A DNA stretch of 64,000 nucleotides from NCBI GenBank assembly GCA_963281255.1, contig OY725489.1, forward strand, positions 5,394,523 through 5,458,522, in the 5' to 3' direction. Every line of letters begins with the position of its first letter. Positions within the stretch are counted from its first letter, which is position 1. The notes beneath the pieces are model-generated. The model ran no database searches. It saw only the letters and a list, made by a program, of their open reading frames with translations, and was not told the origin of the DNA. This DNA comes from Aphrocallistes beatrix (Eukaryota > Porifera > Hexactinellida > Sceptrulophora > Aphrocallistidae). Of this stretch, positions 44,955 to 54,454 are shown in pieces. Position numbers and translations under genes: made by a program.

Positions 44955-45200
44955 TATTAAAAATGTCGATCGACAGACTGATAGTGCAGCTCTGTAAATC
45001 GAGTACAAATCTATCAATGTTTTCGAAGTGCATTATCATAATTTACCTTTATATTGTGAAAAGTGTTAAAACTAGGCAATTAATCTAAATTATTTCGTAA
45101 TCAGCATCCTGAATACCCGATTCTAGTCTTTGAAAGTTTCTAGCATCATCTTAATTTTGACAAAAATATCTGACAAAATATCATTAATCTCCTCAGTTAC
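44955..45200 (-). mobile_element. HINE-like element, family C (3' part, inverted)
   Basis: ATGTCGATCGACAGACTGATAGTGCAGCTC is the family C hairpin and 3' inverted repeat in reverse. A satellite-like unit follows (ATCCTGAATACCCGATTCTAG, TCTAGCATCATC). The 5' end is not found. Confidence 0.6.
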
Positions 45201-45750
45201 TATTTGTTTACTTAATTTAGACCCTTCAAATTATTCAATTCAAATAACTTAAATCAATTCTAATCATTTACAATTCCTATCTATTCAATAAAATTGCATA
45301 GACCCCCAATTTTCAGCGTCCTAAATAGGTGCGTAGCCAACATTCCAACATTAGAGACCCATGACATCGAACATTCTCTGGGGGCTCACTTCCAGAATAA
45401 TTGTAAATCTGAAACGGTTTGAGGTGCGTTTGAGCTGGTCCGGCCTGACTGAAGCGGATCACTTGGGGGTCTATTAAATTATAATGATTGATAAATGAAT
45501 GCAGGCCCGTAGCACCCAGTCTGGCTTGTCTGGTCATGGACGGACCGGTTATTTGGACCCAATATTACTGTCTGTATATGGCAAGGGGAACTGATATCAA
45601 TGAGTAGCCATGGCGGAACCCCTTTTTACCCTTTTTTAGATGCTTCCTACGGCCGTGAAATAGATGTATTATTTTAAGTGTAGTACAAGTACATGTACAA
45701 ATAGGATTACAAAAAAACTCAGGTACATTTGCCTAACACAAACTACTATA
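45201..45750. other. No gene; GC-richer patch at 45300-45560
   Basis: The patch includes AGGTGCGTAGCC and GCAGGCCCGTAGCACCC words that look like degenerate transposon ends. The short frame there shows no motif. Confidence 0.4.
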
Positions 45751-46297
45751 TCCTTACTATTAAAACTCGATGATTGTATATATATATATATATATATATA
45801 TCTGTAAAGAATTGATTGAAGAAACTGCCGGGCGCAGAAGGCTGATTTTTGGCATGTGGGAGTCTTTTGGCTATGGCTCCAGTAATTTCTGAGTTCAGAG
45901 CAAAATGTCGACTCATCATGGAATTATGACGTCATTGTCACATTTTTAAAAGTTAAGCAACACAGTTATTCAGGCATAACTCAGCCATTATAGGAGATAG
46001 AAGGCTGAAATGTTAATAGAATCTGTATAATAACATACCTCACATATGATGTGACTTTCATCAAAAAATGATGACTCATCACTTTGTTATGACGTCATCA
46101 TTACGCATCAAAAATTTTAAAATTGACAAATTTGGTGATTTTTCGAGTGATATCGATTAGCACAGTAGAACAGACATATTTAGAGATGTTATCTCCCTTA
46201 TAATTAACCAATGTCACTCCAGGCGACCGAAGGGAGCCTCCGGCGGACACGAAGTGTCCGCCAGTCGCGCAGCGCAAGCAAGCGCGAAGCGCGCTTG
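45751..46297 (+). mobile_element. Helitron family B, complete copy (547 bp)
   Basis: A|TCCTTACTATTAAAACTCGA, 25 bases of TA repeats, then CTGTAAAGAATTGATTGAAG. It ends GCGCGAAGCGCGCTTG|T. Both TGACGTCA sites and a TGACTCA site are intact (about 45926, 46089 and 46073), making it the best-preserved member. Confidence 0.9.
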
Positions 46298-46556
46298 TCT
46301 AATACAAAAACTCATATAGTAAATTGAAATAATTTCACAGCTTATTGAATGTTATCAACTAGTTCAATGCAAGGCTGAATATCGATTATCTTGCTAATTA
46401 AACTAAAAGTAATATTAGGATGAAAGCTAATGTTGGAAAGTTTGTATTATAGCTATATATTACCGACATACGATCATTCATATGGATTCTGTTTGGGCGT
46501 GTGTTTTTGGACCTATAAATAGATCGGACTCCACATCATGGCAGGGCATAGACATA

Positions 46557-46793
46557 CACTATCGAGTATCATTTGATTGTACAGTCGAGTGAATACCTAT
46601 TTGTCTCGTCAAATGTAATGATAAACATTTTGTCACTTTTTTTTAGGGAAAGTGTGAAAATTTTTCTTAGCCACTCGAACTCCTTTGTAGATATTTCATT
46701 TGACACCTACATGCCAATTTTCAAGTTTCTACCATCTGCCAATTTTTCTATTAATTCGAACAAAAAAATAATTGAGTTTTAATATATAAGACA
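46557..46793 (-). mobile_element. Helitron 5' part, minus orientation
   Basis: GACACCTACATGCCAATTTTC, TCTATTAATTCGAACAAA and TGAGTTTTAATATATAAGA|C are the reverse of the 47752-48346 head. The rest is missing. Confidence 0.65.
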
Positions 46794-46795
46794 AT

Positions 46796-47207
46796 CATAG
46801 GCGTCGGAAATGGGTCCGCCGGGCCTTCGGGCCGCCCGGCCCGAAAGCTCCGGGGTCGGCCCAATCTATTTCGGGGCCGCTACATTCACGACATAAATAA
46901 ATATCACACTCACAATTCACTAACATAACTAAAACTCTATAGAAATCGACTATTATCATAATCTGCTCTACTGTATTGCGATAGTGGTTTCCCAAGACGG
47001 GAAACTCCCTACTGAGCTACCTGCTCGCTTGTTGCGCAGTTAAACTGCATGATACACGGTTCTAGGACTTTGGGAATGTATCGAGAAAGCTTGTACCCAG
47101 CCAGGTAGTACCTCTGGGCCTATCCGGCCCATAACCGACGATGCCGGGTAGAGTTGGTCATAGTCTGGGCAGAGCAGGGCATGGGCCAGGTGGGTCCGAC
47201 GCCTATG
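46796..47207. mobile_element. GC-rich TIR element CATAGGCGTCGGA, 412 bp
   Basis: The ends CATAGGCGTCGGAAATGGGTC and the inverted CATAGGCGTCGGACCCACCTG form a strong inverted repeat around GGGCCTTCGGGCCGCCCGGCC-type and CCGGCCCATAACC sequence. It sits between two Helitron 5' fragments. A tRNA A-box-like word (TAGCTCAGTAGG, minus strand near 47015) occurs inside without a matching B box. Confidence 0.75.
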
Positions 47208-47325
47208 ATCTGACACCTACATGCCAATTTTCACACCTCTACGACTTGCCAATTCTTCGATCAATTCGGACAAACAAACAAACAAAACAAAAATCCTAGC
47301 GTTTTAATATATAAGACATAAGATT
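47208..47325 (-). mobile_element. Helitron family A 5' end, minus orientation
   Basis: GACACCTACATGCCAATTTTC through CGGACAAACAAACAAACAAA to TAGCGTTTTAATATATAAGA|C, with the body lost. Confidence 0.65.
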
Positions 47326-47448
47326 GCTTCTAATAACTACGTGACCTAAACTCTCAATATTGTATGCTAGCAAATTTTAGAAGTCCTAAATAATTTTCTT
47401 TGTCACAAATAATTGTGTCAAATCCTAGTTTCACAAAACTATCACTTG

Positions 47449-47750
47449 AATGTATAGCATTGTACTTAACAATCTTAAGCTCAGTTTGAATAATGGAGAC
47501 TATATTTAACTGTTACCTCGCAATATGAATAATTCTATTGATTAATCACATTGGAATTCTACATTGTGTTAGAGAGATGCCTCAAAGATTTTTCTAGGCG
47601 AAAATATGTACATAAAATTTCTTTCGACTGTGTCAATGAGAATTCTTGAGTTTCAAAATGCAAAACTAGGCAAAAGAGACGCCTGAAGGGTGGCTCATGT
47701 GGACACGAAGTGTCCGAAGCCGCGTAGCGTAATTAAGCGAAACGTGCTTG
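47449..47750 (+). mobile_element. Helitron-tailed repeat D2, empty-site copy
   Basis: It shares TTGTACTTAACAATC, GAATAATGGAGACTAT and GTGTTAGAGAGATGC with 50374-50799 and ends in the Helitron tail AAGCGAAACGTGCTTG|T. At the position where the sister copy carries a TTAA MITE it reads GATTAATCACATTGG, uninterrupted. The 5' boundary is not defined. Confidence 0.7.
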
Positions 47751-47751
47751 T

Positions 47752-48346
47752 ATGTATTAAAACTCGATGTTTTTTTGTTTTTTTGTTTTTTTGTTTATTC
47801 GAATTAATGAAAGAATTGGTAGGTGCTAGAAACTTGAAGATTGGCATGTAGGTGTCAAATAATAGTTCTACGAAGGATTTCGAGTGGATAAGGAAAATTT
47901 TCACACCTTCACTAAAAAAGTTCGACAAAATATTTATCATTACATATGACGTGACAAATAGATATTCACTTTATTGTACAATCAAATGGTACTCAGACTC
48001 TGTCTATAATACAGACAGGATACAATGGTTCTCTTTTGGTAAATATGAATGTTTTAATTGAATAGCAAGTATACCACAATATATTACTATGTACAATATA
48101 GCACATTTTCACACCTTTATATGCATTTTTAACATCTTTGGAGGAATTTTCAAACAGATGATAGAGATTTGGTTTCAACGATTCCTATAGGGTTTTTGAG
48201 GGTCTAAATTTCGAATATTGTGTTTTCGAGGGTTAATGATAAATATTTTGATTGTTTTTGTCTACAATAGGTTCATAAAGTAAACAAATTTCAAAAATGA
48301 GCTAGAGACTAGCTTTCAACGAGTGATATGGAGCGAAGCCCGCTTG
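47752..48346 (+). mobile_element. Helitron (A/B hybrid head), 595 bp
   Basis: The head TGTATTAAAACTCGATG with TTTTTTTGTTTATTCGAATTA and GATTGGCATGTAGGTGTCAA passes through a TTGGTAAATATGAATG middle and one satellite monomer (TGTCTACAATAGGTTCATAAA). It ends GAGCGAAGCCCGCTTG|T. It abuts the previous Helitron's 3' end directly. Confidence 0.65.
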
Positions 48347-48799
48347 TAATTATTAAGATGTAAGCATTAGATTTAAAATATTAAATAATGTAGTGTCTAA
48401 TAGACCCTCGAAAGGTGCCTACAATATTGCAGCCTTGCAGAAAGCCATGGTCACACTCGTGGACTGATTATGCCATATTGATAATCCATTATAACATATT
48501 ACAGTCAATTTGTAGAATTTGGGAGATTTTAATATATTTATTTTAGGCTCCTGGTGGTGGATCCATAATTTAAATGATTTTCGAGATAAATAAGAATAAA
48601 ATTTAAATGTCTAAAAGAGTCCGATTGTGCCAAAAATTGACGGACAGAACAAAGGTCAATGTAGAAAAATTATTACTTGTATGAACCTATCATACATGAA
48701 TTCTGGTAAAGTGAAGGTAGTTATGAAGAAAAAAATGCTAACTATTGGTGTATATTTTTCAGTCACTTTCGTGCAAGAAATACTATTCACAATTAACAT
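48347..48799. other. No recognised feature
   Basis: AT-rich with no gene or family assigned. Confidence 0.5.
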
Positions 48800-48803
48800 T
48801 TAA

Positions 48804-48922
48804 CCCACGCTTGCCACAGGAATGTGTTGCGTCATTTCCGGTTTAAGCCATTTTCAATGGGGAAGCCATACAAGTTTGGGGTTACTACTATAAATAGAAA
48901 AATCCCAAATGCTTTCAAGTGT
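48804..48922 (+). mobile_element. TTAA MITE, copy 1 (119 bp)
   Basis: CCCACGCTTGCCACAGGAAT … AAATGCTTTCAAGTG preceded by TTAA (48800-48803) and followed by TTTAA. It is over 90% identical by eye to the insertion at 50474-50591. Confidence 0.85.
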
Positions 48923-48926
48923 TTAA

Positions 48927-49089
48927 ATATCATTTTCGAAAAATATGTACTGGACTTCAACTATTCAAAAATGATCTCTAGCATAAACTTGTATTTTTCA
49001 TGAAAAAAAACTGCAATTTGAATGGTCAACACCTTTTGCCACCTTCAGGGGAAGGTGTGAAAACTATAAAAGCCTGACCCCAGGTGCAC
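48927..49089. other. No recognised feature
   Basis: Short AT-rich gap between a TTAA MITE and a HINE-like fragment. Confidence 0.5.
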
Positions 49090-49214
49090 ATCTACACCAT
49101 ATAAAGAATATTAGTTCCAAATTTGGCTCGAATCGGTTCACTAGGTTTATCAGGATCGTACTGACGTAAGTACGTACGTGCGTACAACGCAGCTCCTGTA
49201 ATAGGAGCTGCACT
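49090..49214 (-). mobile_element. HINE-like family C, 5'-end fragment
   Basis: GTGCACATCTACACCATATAA, TTGGCTCGAATCGGTTCA and GTACGTACGTGCGTACAACGC lead to GGAGCTGCACT (49204-49214), the inverted family C 5' terminus. Confidence 0.65.
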
Positions 49215-49619
49215 AATATACTAATATCAAGTATTCTTAACCATGGGAGAATATTTCTTGACATTCCTACAAATTTTATAAATCTGCAAGTATATAAAAA
49301 CATTTCAAAACATAAGTGGGGAACACAAGATTTTTGCGGATAGTTTTATATGAAATATATTTATGCCAATATTCAAGATATTTGAGTTTTACTAGGCATA
49401 CTTACAAGTTACAATCCAAGTTGCTAAACGGTTTTCCCACAACTCTTAAACGCTTTTGCGGATCATAGGTTGCCGACTCTTGTATAATATGCATCCTCTA
49501 ATATTTAATCCCTAGAGTCTTCACAAACAGGCACATTTTAAAACTATTTGTAATTGGGAATATCAAAGTGGACGAATACTTTTGCCCGGGTAATATGCGC
49601 AATAATTGAGTTTTAATAG
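49215..49619. other. No gene
   Basis: A short Helitron 5'-end-like word (TTGAGTTTTAATAGTG) occurs at 49605-49620. The rest is unassigned. Confidence 0.45.
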
Positions 49620-49878
49620 TGTAAATCACAAAATGCTTTGTAATGATGATGATTTTCATATATTGAAAATCCTATATGGAGGTGCACATCTACATATATG
49701 TCTGCATCTCCACAAAAAATTTCAGGACGATGTATTTTAAACTCTGGTCTGTGCATCACTTACGGCCGGACACCAGCACTAATTTTAGTACTGTGCTACT
49801 ATATTATTATATTGAATCATAGATCCAATATAATAATATAGGAAGCGCAATAAAAAGGTTGACAACCACTGTGCTAAA
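49620..49878 (+). repeat. Dispersed repeat D (copy 2) with a hAT-like end
   Basis: It matches 26140-26335 and, inverted, 63510-63735. The stretch ends AAAAAGGTTGACAACCACTGTG, the reverse of a typical hAT terminus (CAGTGGTTGTCAACC). No partner end was identified. Confidence 0.65.
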
Positions 49879-50373
49879 GTATAATTGACAAACTTTGTGA
49901 ATACATATTTTTGATATATGACTAGGGCTTCAATCTCGGGATTGACCTTAATATATATTAATGTTTAATTTCATGAATATTTTTGACTAATTGAACATTT
50001 GACTAATTAAATGATGAGAAATGTAATAAATGCATCAAAAAGGAATAGGTAATGAAAGTTAGATCAGTTATATTATAAGAAATATTATACTAATATGTAA
50101 TTCTAACTATGAATACTTCTTTTTATTTATGTGAGGAAGTTGAAAGTATTCAGGGTGTATACAGAGGGGGATTCTCTCCCAGGAAAGATGCCCCCTCCCA
50201 GAAATTGTCTTAACTTTGCCTCATAGTGATTCAATAAAGTTCAAGAATCAATGGTGCAGTACTGCTTGCATGTATTTTTATCAGGTTCCCTATAGCGAAT
50301 TATAGATGTTTCAGTAAATCGACTAATCTTAAATCAGATTAACTTTTCGTATAAAAATTTAAATTTAAATTTA
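49879..50373. other. No recognised feature
   Basis: AT-rich with a GGGGGATTCTCTCCC patch near 50165; nothing assigned. Confidence 0.45.
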
Positions 50374-50799
50374 TGAATGTATAGTTGCATTGTACTTAAC
50401 AATCTGAAGCTCAGTTTGAATAATGGAGACTATTCAACTGTTAGCTCGCAATATGAATAATTCTATTGATTAACCCACGCTTGCCACAGGAATGTGTTGC
50501 GTCATTTCCGGTTTAAGCCATTTTCAATGGGGAAGCCATGCAAAATTGGGGTTACTACTATAAATAGAAAAATCCCGAATGCTTTCAAGGGTTAATCACA
50601 TTGGAAATCTACATTGTGTTAGAGAGATGCTTCAAAGATTGATCTTGATGACATGAAAAACTAAATTTCTTTTGACTGTGACAATGAGCATTCTTGAGCA
50701 TCTAAAATGTAAAACTAGGCAAAAGAGACGCCCCAAGGGCGGCACATGCGGACACTTTGTGTCCGCAGCCGCGTAGCGCAAGCAAGCGAAGCGAGCTTG
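50374..50799 (+). mobile_element. Helitron-tailed repeat D2, copy with TTAA MITE insertion
   Basis: Homologous to 47449-47750 on both sides of the 50474-50591 insertion. It ends AAGCAAGCGAAGCGAGCTTG|T. Confidence 0.75.
50474..50591 (+). mobile_element. TTAA MITE, copy 2 (118 bp), with known empty site
   Basis: CCCACGCTTGCCACAGGAAT … GAATGCTTTCAAGGG, flanked by TTAA at 50470-50473 and 50592-50595. The inverted right end CCCTTGAAAGCATTC resembles piggyBac termini (CCC start). The sister repeat has GATTAATCAC with a single TTAA and no insert. Confidence 0.93.
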
Positions 50800-51417
50800 T
50801 ACACATTATCTAGACAAGTAATTAATTAAAGAAGGATCGTAATTAATTAAAGAAGGATGTAAACATCCAGGATTTCATATATATGCTGCTCCTTTATCCA
50901 AGGGTACAGTCTATTTCTAGGAACGTCCCCCCCCAACAAAAATTTTTGCACGGTATTGGATACAAAATCTTCTCACGTGAAATCCAAAACATATATTTGT
51001 TAATTAAATAACAATTCAGAATGTGTGAATTGAAAATATCATATTCACACATGATGATTCATAGGATTTATATAATATCAATGACGAGCAAAAAGCATTC
51101 ATCAATAAGAAATCGATCATAATTTCTGAATTGCAACCAATCCCGGATGAAAATGTCCCGGGATCCCGGGATTGAAAGCCCTATATGTTATATATGTTCG
51201 AATATAAAGATAATAAGGTTCATCGAATTTTAGAAATATAACACGGAAAATCAATGAAAGTTTTTAAATTATATTATCCGACAGTAATTTTACATGTTTT
51301 TCGTCTATAGGTGCTTTCAAATTTTTTTTTACCCAAGAAATATTATCTATTTTATTACGCAACACTAATTCAAAAATGCAATATAATTTGAATTAATCTA
51401 CTAGAACAGCAGAAAAC
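50800..51417. other. No recognised gene
   Basis: Contains an ATTAATTAAAGAAGGAT duplication (50818-50850) and a GTCCCGGGATCCCGGGATTG palindrome (51154-51173). It is upstream of the piggyBac relic and may hold its terminal region. Confidence 0.45.
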
Positions 51418-53030
51418 AGATACAAATATCCGTTAACACTCATTGAATTAGAAGCATTTAGCTGATTAATTATTTTGAGTGGTTTTTAATCGTGAACCGA
51501 TATCCAATCTTTATTGTAGTGATCCTAATTTAGCCCGTCACATTTTTAAGGCCACTATGCCGAGAGACCGTTTTAAAGTCATCCTCCAATACCTTCGTTT
51601 CGATGATTTCAGGACTAGATTAGACAGAATAAAGACTGATCGCCTAGCACCTATTAGAGAAGTTTTTGATTTAATCAACAACGCATTTTAAGTTCGTATA
51701 ACCCGAACACCTATCTAACGATTGATGAACATCTCTGTAAATACAGGGGACGCTGTCCTTTCCTCCAATATATCCCTTCCAAACCCCATCGTTATGGAAT
51801 TAAAATGTTCATACTTGCAGATTCTCTCAATTTCTATCCTAAAAACGTTGAAATATATACTGGTAGAACTACGCAAGGCAATTCACCACAGGAAATGGTA
51901 TTAAGAGTCTCTTCAAATATCCCCAAAGGCCACGTACTTGTTGGCGATAATTATCACACAACCTTAAGTTTGTCTAACCAACTTCTTGAGCGAGGAATCA
52001 GATACTTCGGGACAGAAAAGATCGAAGGGAGATCCCCAAAATAATGAAAGAAATAAAAAGTATTCCCCAATATTCTTCAAAATTTCTCTTTAATAATCAA
52101 GCTACTATGGTGTCTTATATCACCAAAAGGAATACAAATGTAATCCTTTTGTCAACTTACCATCACGATAAAAGCTTATCAGATACAGTTAAAAGTAAGC
52201 CCAATATTATCATTGATTATAATAATTATAAATCAGGTGTTGACATTTTAGATATGTTGCTGCTTGCCAATAGCCATATCAGGCAACCCGAAGATGGCCT
52301 TGCGTCGTATTCTATGATTTAATTGGACTAGCATTATAAGTGGTCCTATGTCATGTATTCGCTTAAATATCCGAATTCAACACTTGTAATAAATAAGAAG
52401 AGGAGAATGTTCATCTATGAATTAGCGAAAGAGTTAATTGCACCACATGAAAATGAGGCAATCTTCAAAAAATTATAAATATTTACATAGAGACGCCAAA
52501 GATTCAATAGATTATATCCTTTCACATGTAAATGAAGAGTGCTTGCTCTCTCAATGTAATCAAAGTAAATCTGTTGATGTCAACGTAGATCAGGTTTCGG
52601 CAAGTTTAGATCAAATAGTACCCACTGTAGAGGATGGACAAGTTGTATATTCAGAAGTGAGAAGATCTCAACTGATAGTATCCATTGTAGAATCTGAACA
52701 AGTCGTAAATTCAGAAGTGAGAAGTTCTCAACTGATAGTACCAATTGTAGAATCTGAACAAGCCGTAAATTCGGAAGTGAGAAGATCTCAACAAATATTA
52801 GCCTCTAAAGACGCTATTATTCCAGTGATAGGTAATCAGAAATTACTTGCTGCTGAATCCAGTCAGCAACATTTAAAGTCTCAAAAGAAAGGAAGATGTT
52901 GTATGTGTATACGGACTAAAAAGGATCCGAAAGTACGATCCACTCATTCTGTGAGAAATATATATGTCGCTCCCACTCGAAACTAATAACTATGTGTATT
53001 CAATGTCAAGATAAAATATCTATTTCCTAG
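51418..53030 (+). pseudogene. piggyBac transposase pseudogene (second copy)
   Basis: Plus strand. YPLTLIELEAF near 51430 leads, after a shift, to FNREPISNLYCSDPNLARHI and MPRDRFKVILQYLRFDD. The first Asp is in YLTIDEHLCKYRGRC (about 51712) and the second in VLVGDNYHTT. The third is in YNNYKSGVDILDM (52215-52255). A linker has three imperfect ~29-residue repeats (SEVRRSQ…VESEQ, 52640-52790). The C-terminal finger starts GRCCMC and continues, one base shifted, through FCEKYICRSH to CIQCQ, stop at 53030. Frameshifts or stops occur near 51470, 51690, 52040, 52320 and 52950. All three catalytic Asp survive. It is clearly diverged from the copy at 13335-17506, so two piggyBac lineages are present. 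Confidence 0.9.
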
Positions 53031-54019
53031 TAGCAAAAGATGTTTATGTCTCTAGCCTATAGATTCAGCGATCTTTTTACTTTATTTTTTTACCCCAACG
53101 AATTTATTAATGGTTATTTTAGTCCATTAGATAGCTCGATATTTTTGATGATTTTATATATCATCATTTTTTGATGATTTTTATGTATCATCATCTTGAA
53201 TTAACCAATATAATTTAAGGTGAGACTAATCTCAAAAATCAATATTATAGTAGCGTTAATTGAATGGTACAAAATCATTACTCTATACTAATAAGTACAC
53301 ACATAAAACGTGCGAGAGTATACTGCTCCTATGCATAGTTTTACTATGAATCCATACTTAGTATGATCCATATCAATTACAGCCACAACTTATGTTGAGC
53401 ATAACTCAACTTCAGTACTACATAGAGTCAAAATCAAAATTGCGTTATGAAGCATATTCAATAAGGAACATATTGGCTAGATTATAATGTTTTTAAAAGT
53501 GATATATATATATTTTTAATTTTTGAAATTATTTTGTCAACTCGTTGCAGCGGATTTTTTTTAATATTGTTAAGTTAATTAGAAATATTTGATCATTAAA
53601 TAAACGATCAGCATACCTTTTAAATTGTTCAAGTAACAATACCATCCATTATAAAACAAAGAGCTAAGCTCTATCTCTACTACAACCTTATAACTCTGTG
53701 ACATAATGTAACTCAGTCGTAAAGTTTCCTAAAAGATATTCCCAAATTAAATATAGAAGTGTGGTGGAACAGATATATCGTTTTTATTTAATATAAAAAG
53801 TAAAACAGAAATATACTTCCAACCGGAAGGTGAAAATATGAATAAATAGTATAGTTTATGAAAAAATGGATATACTCCCCCCTTATGAAAAAAAATCCCT
53901 GTAAAAGTTATTAGATAGGTGAATAAATGCCTACAAAATGGGTATATGCATACATTACACAACATTCACGGTAATATAACGTATAATTATTAATACAAAG
54001 GAATGTAAAGAATACAAGT
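53031..54019. other. AT-rich, no recognised gene
   Basis: Includes TTTGATGATTTTATATATCATCA hairpin-like words near 53140-53210. No protein motif is seen in the short frames. Confidence 0.5.
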
Positions 54020-54435
54020 CATTTCGCATCTAAACCATTTCGTACTCTTTCCATTTCGTACTTAATTGCAATTTCGTACTCATTACAATTTCGTACTCAT
54101 TACAATTTCGTTCCTAACACAATTTCGTATTTATAAAAACACAATTTAAAGCACAATTTCGTATTTCAACTTTGGCGACGCTATCAGGACAAGGAGATCT
54201 CCACGTCCCAGTTACTAAGAGCAGTTAGCCACCTGAACGGACCTATTTCAGAATAGATAGTTTTTTGTTTTAGTTTACAATGAATACTTTTTTTGACCTA
54301 TTTCATATTGAATACCTTAATCTGAAAGAGTATGGGTACGAAAGAGTATTGGGTACGAAAGTGTATTGGGTACGAAAGTGTATTGGGCACGAAGTTGTCA
54401 TAATTAAGGTACGAAAGAGTGTTGGGTACGAAGTG
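54020..54435. repeat. Opposed GTACGAAA arrays
   Basis: Left, 54030-54160: about six TTTCGTACTCATTACAA-type units (17-20 bp). Right, 54325-54435: about six GGTACGAAAGTGTATTG units, the reverse complement. The arrays face each other across 160 bp and stop 20 bases before the end of the Mutator-like gene. They may be that transposon's terminal/subterminal binding region or an independent palindromic MITE. Confidence 0.8.
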
Positions 54436-54454
54436 ACCGATACCCATAAAAAAC

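Noticed and set aside
47000-47040. tRNA-like A box (TAGCTCAGTAGG) on the minus strand
   Set aside because: No B box (GGTTCRANNCC) at the right distance and no cloverleaf; it lies inside the GC-rich TIR element.
51154-51173. GTCCCGGGATCCCGGGATTG palindrome, considered as a regulatory site
   Set aside because: Isolated and not adjacent to any intact gene; no further support.
53747-53965. 72-codon frame rich in Phe, Tyr and Cys
   Set aside because: No start context, homolog-like motif or neighbour; likely chance.
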